A DNA stretch of 64,000 nt from Pochonia chlamydosporia 170. Taxonomy: Eukaryota > Ascomycota > Sordariomycetes > Hypocreales > Clavicipitaceae. The stretch spans positions 5,580,001 to 5,644,000 of the forward strand of contig NC_035791.1 of the NCBI RefSeq assembly GCF_001653235.2. The letters run 5' to 3'. Positions 36,991-46,247 of this stretch are shown in pieces. The translations under genes were made by a program, and so were the position numbers. The notes under the pieces were generated by a model. It worked only from the letters and a program-made list of their open reading frames with translations, did no database searches and was not told the DNA's origin. The first letter of the stretch is position 1. Each line of letters opens with the position of its first letter.

Positions 36991-39830
36991 CTTAAAGAAT
37001 AAAATATTTAACTAGTTAACTGTTAGATAAGAAAAACTTTAACACTAAAGCTTTAACGTATTTTATAATACTTTTATTTTGCATTCTATATCTCATTTTT
37101 GCTCTCACATGCATTATATTTAATACCTAGGCTTAGGCTCTAATCTATACTTTTAGCAGACAACATAATAATAGAGATAAAGCTTACGCTCTAGCTTTAT
37201 TTCTTTATTTTTCTACTAGAGTATTAATTCTTACTATAGTAATAGCTATTGCATTTTAGCTTTAATCTCTTTATACTAGGCACGCTTAAGTATCAATATA
37301 ATGCAGCTATATTAGCTTTATACTCTAGATTTTTAGCAAACTAATATCTATAGTCTATAGTTTATGCTTGCCTTTTATCTTAGACTCTAGCTTATATAGT
37401 TTAATTGCGCTAGAGACTAAAAGAACTTAATCTATTGTGTTATATATAGCATTATAGTAATAACTAATATTTTAGGTTAATACTGTGTAATTATAGAGTA
37501 TATCTCTTCTCTTGCTAGATAGAGGCTATATTTTATGGAAGTTTTAAACTTAGCTCTATGGTCCTTAGTTAATAGAAGCAAGGCTACTACAGCATTACTC
37601 TACTAATAGTAGATGCCTAAATTAGCTAAACTTCTATATCTTCCTAAGGCAGTATCGCAATCTAGGCTTAGCGAGGTAAGAGTGGGTACTCTAGAGCGAA
37701 GATATTCTTTATAGAATATCTCGCTAAAAAATAAAAATAAAATTTAATACTATAGTTAGATAAAGATCCCTTTTAAGCTATTAACTAGAGCACAAATTAA
37801 GAACCTAGCGTTTGCTTATCTACTTAACCTAATTTAATCTATTTAAACTACTTTAGGAAGCTTTATTACGTTCTATATCTATTAATAGCGGTTTCTATAT
37901 ATCTTTAATTATAAGAAGAGTTATCTATAAGCTAGCTAGCTTTCTTAGAGAGGCTATATCTCTATCTATAGCTATAAGTTAGTTTAATTTAGCAAATAGT
38001 AAGAGTATAAGGTTTTTTATCTATAAAGATATCTACTAAACTATTCTAAAGAAAGAGTAGATTTTGTCTTTAGCTATAGAACTAATTATCTGCTTAACGT
38101 TAATTTTGTAGTGTAAACTATCTTTACTATTCCCGCGTTGTAGTAGGGTGTAGATTGCTATATTGCCTATTAGAGATAGCAGATAGAAGCTATATAAGGC
38201 ATCTTACAGTATTTATACCCAGCGAGAATTATTAAGTAAATATTCTCCATTAGGGCTAAGGCTAACTATATTTATATTTGCTGTAATAGAAACCGGGTTG
38301 CTAAAAACTAAATTAGGAATAATACTTGTAAAGGTCTGGGCTTAAGCCCAGTCTTGCGTGTGCAACTGAGGGAGCCTGTATAGTGCTAGATTGAGCAGTC
38401 ACAAGGGACTAGTTCAATTCGTACTCTTTTGCCGTAATGGCCAAAGGGCTCGGAGCAACCGGTATGTCTGCGGCTAGCACCCGCGATGGCCCAATCGGGC
38501 TAGATCATAACAATACTCTAGCAAATGCAATCTACTAACCTAATAGTAGCATTATTATAATCTAGTTTACTAGCTGTGTAAAGGCCGCAGGATAGGCTAA
38601 CTGCAAAAGTCACCCCACGCTAAGAAATAAATAGCGCGAGTAAAGGTTAGGCAACTGTACTAATTAAAGGAGAATTACTCGGTAAACTAAGAGTAAATAA
38701 GTAATTCTATGCGTAACTAGATTGCATAGATTACTAGGAGTATTATAATAAGCTAAGTAATCTATAGTAAGCTATATAGTACATAGGCACCCTAAATTTA
38801 CTCTTTCTTAGATAGCTCTTAGTCTTTAGCATTTAATATAATTACTATATATAATTCTAAGTAACACTTTAAGTAATTATACTAATTACTAATTATAGTT
38901 TATAACCTATTACTAATATAATATCTAACCGCTTAGACTAACTAATATAAATAATTCTGCTAGCATAAACCTTGCCTAGTTTACCCGTTAGAAACCCCAG
39001 TCGTTACAAGCATTATAAATATAAAAGTTAGTATTATAGCTATAGCGGTTTTAAATACTATTACACTAGGTTATAATAGCTTGTATAAATATGCGGAATC
39101 TTACAATAGAAGTATTTATTGCTTTAGGTGCTCTAAATTAATAGATAAAGAGAATAGAGCATTACGCTAAGCAGCAAGAAAGAACTTATAGAATAAGTCT
39201 AAGCGATTTCTCTCTTCCTAAGAAACGCACTAAGAAGTATAATATAAGGAATAAATAAATATAATTTCTAGTTTAAGCCTACCTTATTAGTTGGGAGAAT
39301 ATATCTATCTCTCTAGAATATCTATATAAGCATCGAACTTGTCTTTATATTCCTTTAAGAGGGCCTTATAGTCTAGGGGCTTATTATACACTAGTTTATA
39401 TTTTTAATAACTAGTTTACATGCATATTTAACGGATAGTAACATTATCTATACAGTTAAGGCTAATGTGGAATCTTGATAGATCTTTAACCCATTAAAAG
39501 TATAAGTAATATATAAATAAGTTAGAGACTATAATTAGTTTTTATTTTAGCTCTCTCCTTAGACTAAATATTAGTATAATTTATAATACTGTAATATTAT
39601 AGAGATAGTTTACAAGTGATTTATCTAGATGCTAGCCAGTGTACTTTTTAACTAAACTATTTAGCTTTCTTAAATACACCTAGATAGTACTTGCGGGTAG
39701 CAATACTATGCAGGATTTAGCTTTCTGATTTTATTCTACCCCTTAGCTATAGCGTGTACTCGCGGTGGTACCTGCCACTAATCCTAGCTAGTACTTGTGG
39801 AGATAGTGCTTTGCACATCCAAAAACTGAT
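36990..39830. repeat. AT-rich, TpA-rich block resembling RIP-mutated transposable-element debris
   Basis: Composition switches sharply near 36990 to long runs of A/T with very frequent TA dinucleotides and no open frame of even 60 codons, then switches back near 39830. This is the signature of repeat-induced point mutation (C-to-T in repeats, which raises TpA). Two short palindromes, TTAAGGCCTTAA and TAACTAGTTA, stand at the left edge (36985-37020). No terminal repeats or transposase/reverse-transcriptase motifs can be read through the mutations, so the original element class is unknown. A GC-richer island inside it is listed separately. Confidence 0.7.
38325..38515. other. GC-richer island inside the AT-rich block
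   Basis: About 190 bp of balanced composition interrupts the TpA-rich block. It contains the perfect 16-bp palindrome CTGGGCTTAAGCCCAG (38336-38351) and a sequence loosely like a Pol III B box (AGTTCAATTCG, near 38411). It has no open frame. It could be a younger insertion, a SINE-like or tRNA-derived piece, or a part of the element that escaped RIP. Confidence 0.4.
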
Positions 39831-40502
39831 TCTCAGTCATCAGAAAACGGATTCACCGACTGCAACACATGCATTAAGCCTGTAATTATCTTGTAGTGAC
39901 ATTCCTAAAGTCATCGTGTCCATGGCAGTGATGTCAGATGCTCCACGCCGCTCGGCATTCGGCAATAATTTCACTTCGCGTAGCCGAAATGTGACTCATA
40001 TGAAAATGCCAAGCGACTTCAAGTCGTCTTGGTGGAAGCCTTTTGAAAAGGCCGCAGATCCAATCCGTATCCGGCGTCGCCTTGAGTAGTGCGCGGCTGC
40101 CTGCCTGCCAAATCGATGACGCAGTAACTCAGCTTGGGCGGCGGTCTCTCGAAGAAATTAAGGTTTAGCAACGTGTTCAATGATTGAACAGCCTTGACTC
40201 TTCCGTTATCGACTCTTCTGACTTGGCTTGCCGAGGTTTCACACAATCCCTAAAGGGGCAGTGCAATGAATACCAGCTTGAACACGATGCTCCATTGCTC
40301 TTGTCTGCTTAATATCCCGTCCGGGAAGAGAACTCCTTTAATCAATTATGCTAACGACCTCGTACGATGTATATGAAATAGGACTGTGGTCGGGTAACTG
40401 TTAAACCTTTCCACCTGCAAAAAGCTTCTTGGTCGCTCAACTAACGTCTGGTACGATCTACATTAGGTATAGCTGTACATTTCACGCTATACCAAGCCAT
40501 CG
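39831..40502. other. Intergenic after the AT-rich block
   Basis: Composition returns to normal. No coding frame with family resemblance is seen. Confidence 0.4.
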
Positions 40503-40736
40503 TTACTGGTGCATGTAGAGCTCCAATATAGTCGTCAGGATCAACTTTATGCTTAATTTGCAGCAGTCGCTTTGTAATCGGCGACAAACGTCTCCGAATT
40601 GGGCTGTGTCGTACTTCGGGGCCAACGTGTGCATGTTTAATTTGACGTCAAGTGGCGCCTTCTGGAACATTGAATCTAGCAGCCCAAGCCAAGCGGACAG
40701 AAACATTGAAAGTACTAACCAGACATTTCGGCACAC
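40503..40736 (-). pseudogene. Possible C-terminal gene fragment, family not recognised
   Basis: A 77-codon minus-strand frame has protein-like composition in its last 50 residues (DVKLNMHTLAPKY, QFGDVCRRLQSDC and a hydrophobic end before the stop). Upstream of it the frame dissolves into the short CGGCAGTC repeats and the promoter of the FAD-oxidase gene, so no N-terminal part is present. It could be the tail of a lost gene or chance. I do not recognise the family. Confidence 0.25.
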
Positions 40737-40752
40737 TCGGGTACCGGCAACT

Positions 40753-40806
40753 CGGCAGTCAGCAATCGGCAGTCAACATTCGGCAGTCATTGAGCAGTCG
40801 GCAGTC
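40753..40806. repeat. CGGCAGTC short repeat, four copies
   Basis: The octamer CGGCAGTC occurs at 40753, 40767, 40781 and 40799, spaced 14, 14 and 18 bp. It ends about 160 bp upstream of the FAD-oxidase ATG. It could be a simple degenerate satellite or a cluster of protein-binding sites. Confidence 0.65.
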
Positions 40807-40870
40807 GCTAGATTTCTCTAAGCCACCATATGACTACATATGTAGTTATCCTACAGCCATATTGTCTCTC

Positions 40871-40878
40871 TATATAAA
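40871..40878 (+). promoter_or_regulatory. TATA box of the FAD-oxidase gene
   Basis: TATATAAA lies about 90 bp upstream of the ATG at 40964, a spacing repeated elsewhere in the window. Confidence 0.5.
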
Positions 40879-40963
40879 CCATCTCTTCGCATTAATTGTT
40901 TTATATAACTTACCTTTAAGATATATCGCCAAGTAATTACAGCTTCCCCCTTGATTTTCTACT

Positions 40964-42541
40964 ATGCCTACCTACGACTGTAATCGCAAGTACGCAGAGA
41001 AGATCCTGTATCCTGGTACCCCGGATTACGAGACATGCAGACGCAACAATCCTAGTGGAGATGCTCCTGATGCATACCCTGCAGAAATTCACGTGGTTCA
41101 TCATGTCGAAGACGTTGTGTCTGCACTGCACCGGGCGAACGAGTTAAAGAAAGATATTGGCGTTCGATCAGGCGGCCATACAATGTCTAACGGAGGCATC
41201 TTTACGGGCATTCTCATCGATACCACTCACCTCAACCGAAGCGTGCAATACGATTCAGGCACTCATGATATAAGCTTCGGCCCTTCGGTGCGGGTTCAGG
41301 AATTGGCTGAAAAACTCCGCGAAGTCAATCGTTTCTACCCTCACGGCCACTGTCCTACTGTCGCAGCTGGTGGCTTCCACCTCGGTGCTGGGCAGGGTGT
41401 AGGCATGCGAGGCTGGGGCCCAACTTATCGCGACTGGTTAACTCAAATCGAAATCGTCGTGGCTGACGGTCGCATTGTGATTGCAAGCGCCAAGGAAAAT
41501 TCCGACCTATTCTGGGCTGCAAGAGGAGGCGGTCCGGCCTTCTTCGGTGTCATCACGAAATTTTGGGGAAAAACTATTCCTCGAACAAAATGGTGGGGCC
41601 AGCATACCGTTTTCGAGTTGGGGAACAACTACAAATCTCTCATGAGATGGTTCATTGAGCAGTCCAAGGAGACGCCGAGAATGGGAACCGAACTTAACGC
41701 TGCCATCTTCTTTGCCGAAAAGGCGGATGCGGCGAATCTTGCAGACAAGCCGCCTGCTGAGGCCAGCCTCAAATTCGCCGTCACAAATATTGCCCTCGCT
41801 GATACCAAGAACAAAGCAAAGGAAATGCTGGCTGCTTATGAGGAGATTCCGACTGAGCTAAGGTCGTCCGTACTGGAGTCATCCTGGAATGAGGTGACTT
41901 TGGAGAAGATGTGGGACGAACAGAACTTGCTGTGGAATAGCGACAACAGTGAGCATTGGAGGTTTCAGAGCCTTTGCACGGACAAGTCGGTGGATTTAAG
42001 CAAAGTAAGTCCTCTAGATTTTCCGGGACTGTGCAAGCTTACTGATTATCAAGCTACTTGATTCTACCGAACCAATCCAAACGGACATCCCCACGCTACG
42101 ATCGGTTTCCCTTCTAGTCATACCTGGCTGGGAGGACCCGGACGAGGAAGCTTGCGCATTTAGCGTGCCAATTCAGCTGTACTTTTGTTCATTCGCGGGT
42201 TGGGCGGACCCAAATCTGACACCCCTATTGAAAGAGCACTGGCAAAGTCGATACAAGAAGTTGTTGCCGTACTCGTCCGGGATGTTTGCCGCAGACTACG
42301 ACGTGACTACTGATGAAGCAAATGTAAGCAAGTCAAAACAGATTTCCCCTGCCTCATGGCACCATGACCTAGATTCAAAGTTCTAACAGCCGCATTCTCA
42401 CAGTCCACACCATTATCCAACACCGCTCTAACACGATTCATGGATATTGGTAAGAAATGGGACCCGCAACAGTTATTTCCGACGAGGAACAATTATGTCT
42501 TGACTTCTGAGAAAATGAAGAAGCTATGGCAGAAGTCTTAA
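40964..42541 (+). CDS. FAD-linked oxidoreductase, BBE type with probable bicovalent flavin
   Basis: Exons 40964-42004, 42054-42323 and 42404-42541 give 482 aa. An N-terminal FAD_binding_4 domain contains RSGGH (H72) and the HGHC-PTVAAGGF segment (C130). These are the two positions that bind FAD covalently in berberine-bridge-type and glucooligosaccharide oxidases. A BBE-like C-terminal segment with KKWDPQQLFPTRNNYV closes the protein. Unlike many fungal members it has no signal peptide: the first ATG leads straight into a polar region, so it may be cytosolic or peroxisomal. Such enzymes oxidise sugars, alkaloids or polyketide intermediates. It stands alone beside the AT-rich block with no obvious pathway partners. 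Confidence 0.9.
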
Positions 42542-43112
42542 GATGCCTGGGAAACCTGACGTCGTTTCAGACTAATAAATTTGCAATGAGATAGTGAAAG
42601 GTTATCCTCTTCATCTAGTCGGTCATCTTTCTACTCGACAACATGAGCCACCACTGTTCTTAGTGCATAAATTGTATATAAGACAAGACCCTTACTTAGA
42701 TTTTATTATCAAGGTAGTATTTACAATTACAAAAATAAAAAGTGTTACCAATTCGAATACGTGACAAGTATGCAGTGGATGCGAGCCCTGCAAGCGGCAA
42801 GGCGGCACCTGCTTCACCCGGAAACCGGTTTACTTCATAGTAGTCCGAGAGCGAGCTGATAATGTCACATTATGAGACTAATAGTTAGCTATACTTTATA
42901 CTGTGGTGCACAGGTAGTTGCAGTGATGAATTCTCTGTCTGTTCCTTGATTGTTGCTCTCTGCTACAGACGATTTCCGCTATTTATCATGTGAGCAGCTT
43001 TGCCGAAGCGGCGAAGCTGCAACGAGGACCATATCTGATACAATCTCAAGACCAGGAGTCATTGGTGTCACAATGCCGCGACGCAGCATTGTCCACCTGC
43101 TACACAATCAAA
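42542..43112. other. Intergenic, convergent 3' ends
   Basis: About 570 bp between the FAD-oxidase stop (plus) and the prolyl-hydroxylase stop (minus). It includes an AT-rich tract around 42680-42740. No other feature is supported. Confidence 0.5.
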
Positions 43113-43996
43113 TCACCTCCGCCATGAAAGGGGCACCGGCGCTTGTCTGGTCCAAATATTTATACCAACCTTCTCACCAGTCACCACGGGTAGACCTGCA
43201 TGCAGCGTCCTCCAGTCCCCCTCGCCGCTCTCCAACAGATTCCGCCAATATACCAAATTACCCTCTATGGGGCGGAATGTGACGCCGCTCTTATACGGTT
43301 GGTCGCAGTCGATGAAGCGACACCAACGCTCGTCTCTCGGGGCCTCGAGCGTTGGGAAGTTGGTGCCGCCGCCTGTCACGTTATGAGCCTTAACGACACC
43401 AAAAAAGGAACTAACGCGGTTGCCGCCTAGCGAGGTTAATGTAACCTCATCCTTGAACCAGTCCGTGTGGTGCAGATACTTCTGCGTTTCTGCATATTTA
43501 ACCAGCTGAAAAGTCTCAATGTTAGCCACGGGTAAGTCGAAACCCTGGAATTCTCGTGCCCTCTCTTCTATGCAGGATACTATGGCGTCCCTATTAAGCT
43601 CTGCCGACTTCGAGGTCCGGACCTTGCTGTCGATAATTTTCCCCCTTGGATCGACGATAGAGGAAGTTGTGAAATTCCCTTGGCTGTATACTTCATTAGC
43701 GAGCTCTACTGCAAGACGACGGGTAGCTACCCAGCAGCCAGGTGGGATGGATCGGGGTCACCGTACGATTCAGCTAGTAAGTGAGCGCGCTCATCAGGGG
43801 TGATGAAGTTTTCGATGTAGACGATAAGGGGTGACTGGCTGAAGAGGTGAACGTTGTATGGCGGGTGAACACAGGTATAGTTGTCTGTCACATCTTCCCC
43901 GGAAACCTCAACATAGTTTCCAACTTGAGTTTCTGCCGGTTCCGCCAAGGCCACACCCAGCATTGCCAAGGCCACAAGGTCTATGATATTAACCAT
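43113..43996 (-). CDS. Secretory-pathway prolyl 4-hydroxylase-like 2OG-Fe(II) oxygenase
   Basis: Exons 43996-43762 and 43708-43113 give 276 aa. A signal peptide (MVNIIDLVALAMLGVALA) directs it to the ER or outside. The catalytic domain has the Fe(II) facial triad H159-T-D161 with distal H248 (in LHAGLPV), followed by K258 in GEKVGINIW, which should bind the 2-oxoglutarate 5-carboxylate as in collagen prolyl 4-hydroxylase alpha subunits. The FITPDERAHLL start and VRTSKSA segment also match the P4Hc family. It hydroxylates proline in proteins or small peptides; the substrate is unknown. Its start is 509 bp from, and divergent to, a PDI-like gene. That matters because animal P4H works as a complex with PDI. 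Confidence 0.88.
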
Positions 43997-44505
43997 TGTG
44001 TTGTCGATGAGACGCGTTGCGAAGTTGTTGGAGGTCTTGCAAGAAAATGGGTAATGGGCTGAGATAAATCTCTTGACGGACTGTACGAAAGCAGGATCTC
44101 GAGCACCAAATTGATACGTTTTTTTTTTCGAGCCCCGCCTTTCGACTTTATGACCGTTGGGTGTCAGCTGATAGAAGAATGCGAAAGGCTCACTGATTCA
44201 GTACCTTATGTGACAGGTAACATGTTACAGCACACTTATTGTGTCTCTATGGGCTATGTAAACTGAACTTGATACGTGGCAAGTTCTACCTAGTACCTTT
44301 CGGCCTCCATACGACTGGCACGCTCGTATGACTACTTGGCGATCAGTCTCGAGATAAAATCTAACAGAAAACACCCAAAAGAAAACAAAAGGCAAGAAGA
44401 GTAAGGTAGCCGGGCTGGGTTCCTTCTTTGGAGTTCCAGACTCTGTTTCATCCGCAACGTCAGTAAAATCAATAAGGATAAGAAAAGTGTCGACACTGCT
44501 TCCAG
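43997..44505. promoter_or_regulatory. Shared divergent promoter region of the P4H-like and PDI-like genes
   Basis: These 509 bp separate the two ATGs. A bidirectional arrangement suggests co-expression. No specific operator could be identified; a T9 run lies near 44120. Confidence 0.45.
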
Positions 44506-45938
44506 ATGATGAGATTTCTGAGATCGTTGCTGCTTCATCCGCTAGCCGCCCAGGCCGTGGCATGGCAGACGGCCGAGGAGTCCGAGGTGAGGCAGCATCT
44601 CGCAAGGAATGAGTATACCCTGGTGGCCTGTAAGTTGAACCATACAAAGATCGATGTTCTCTAGTCGTTGCTTAACTCCAGCTGACATGTGCTCTGGCAG
44701 TTGTCGTGGTGAGTGGAGTGTGACGAGCCGTCAATTACCGCAGATTCAAAGTGCTAATAGAGTGTTCGCAACATAAAGCCTGAGCTGTAAGTATATATAC
44801 ACTCTTGTACATATGACAAGACCAAGACTAACAGGTTCGTCTATAGGAAGGAAAGTAAAGCTCTATTACCGGAATGGAAGACAATTCACCGGAGTGACGT
44901 CGAAACTGTAGCAGTTAGCTGCACTGCAACTCCTGATCTCTGCCAGGCATTCGATGTCGTTTCATTCCCCACCATCCGGCTTTACCGTCGAGAGCGGCCC
45001 ATGATCCGATACCGTGGAGCTCGAAAGGCTGCATCGTAAGTGCTTTCTGATCTCAGTTGCCGTGGATGCTACAGGTGATTACAGTTGCCGCTGACAGGAC
45101 CGTAGTATCATCTCCTTCGTTGATCGCACCATCCGGCCAGTCATAACATCACTTAATAACGACACTGTCGCCTCCTTCTCCTCCATTGACGACATAGTCT
45201 TCATTGCTAATCTGCGAGAGGAAGACGAGAGCGCCTTGGGATTGTTTTCCAGGCTTGCTGAGGAACACCGCGATCGATATTCCTTTGGCAAAATGACTAC
45301 TGCAGAAGGACAGAGCCAGGTTCACTGCTATAATAATATCGAGGGATCTCCGCACAACACAGCCAGTCTGGACCGGGTTAGCCCTCTTGAGGAGCTCGTG
45401 TCTACATGCACAGAGCCGCTGTTCCGAAATATAAACCGACACAGTTTTATGGGTCCTTTCACTGTGAGTAGCAGCGAATGTTGAATGCTTCAATTGCGCC
45501 GCCAAATCGGTATTAATGTTTCAATAGAAATGGGCATTTTTGCTGTACTACCTAAGCGATGATAAAGCCGAGCGCGCCGCATTTAGGGAAAGCATGCGGC
45601 CGATAGCAAAAATGTTTAATGAGACCATAAAATTCCTGACGGTCAATTCAGGGAAGTATGCATACCTACTTCCCGATATGGGTATCCCGAACGACAAGGG
45701 GTTGGCAGCATGTAACCCCGATACGGGCGAAGCATATCCATATCAGGGCGAAATCGGGCCAGACAACGTGAGCAGGTTCCTAAAGTCTGTGATAGACAAC
45801 GAAGTGAAGCCGTGGGATAAGAATTCATTTGTACCTACACCGGTGCAAAAGGTTGATGTGTATGACGAGTATGACGAGTATGACGAGTATGACGAGTATG
45901 ATGAGTATGACGAGCATGACGAGCATGACGAGCTTTAA
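44506..45938 (+). CDS. PDI/thioredoxin-like ER protein lacking CXXC, with C-terminal HDEL
   Basis: Exons 44506-44629, 44701-44708 (8-nt microexon), 44761-44786, 44847-45035, 45106-45463 and 45528-45938 give 371 aa. The N-terminus is a short signal-like sequence (MMRFLRSLLLHPLAAQAVAW). The first domain follows the PDI pattern: EYTLVAFV, then LPEWKTI, a strand VETVAVSCT, and FDVVSFPTIRLYR with the cis-proline. Where PDI has WCGHC, this protein has only VRNIKPEL, so the redox site is absent. A second thioredoxin-like region includes FIANLREEDESALGLFSRLAEEH. The C-terminus is an acidic YDE repeat ending HDEL, a canonical fungal ER-retention signal. A chaperone or P4H-subunit role is inferred. The microexon is the weakest part of the model. 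Confidence 0.78.
45861..45932 (+). repeat. 9-bp coding minisatellite, eight copies, encoding the HDEL approach
   Basis: Six copies of TATGA(C/T)GAG and two of CATGACGAG lie in perfect tandem, encoding YDE six times and HDE twice. The last unit supplies the HDE of the terminal HDEL. Because the unit is 9 bp, copy-number change keeps the frame and the retention signal. Confidence 0.95.
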
Positions 45939-46247
45939 GCGCGAAAGCGACCTGCTATTGTCGGATAAGTTTGTGTCAAGATCAAGCCTTTCGTTCGCGG
46001 AGAATATCCGCCATTGAACGGAAGTCATTTCAATATATAGAAACTCAACCATACATCCTGTTAGATATGAAGATCAAGAGTCTCTCATTGCCCGATTCAC
46101 AGGAAATCATCTACCCGATCGTGGCTCAGTTATCCAACTAATCGTGTTGTGTGCAGAGTGTCCAATAGTGTGAAAATACCATACACGGCTAGATTGTCGA
46201 GGGTCATATCATATATGTTATGGCCATGATCCTCACCATATCTCCCC
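45939..46247. other. Intergenic, convergent 3' ends
   Basis: About 310 bp between the stops of the PDI-like gene (plus) and the HET-domain gene (minus). No other feature seen. Confidence 0.5.

Noticed and set aside
38325..38515. tRNA gene in the GC-rich island
   Set aside because: The B-box-like stretch is weak and no cloverleaf with a proper acceptor stem and A box could be drawn.
45861..45932. CRISPR-like or regulatory repeat
   Set aside because: The 9-bp repeat is entirely in frame within the coding sequence, without spacers, and encodes the acidic tail.
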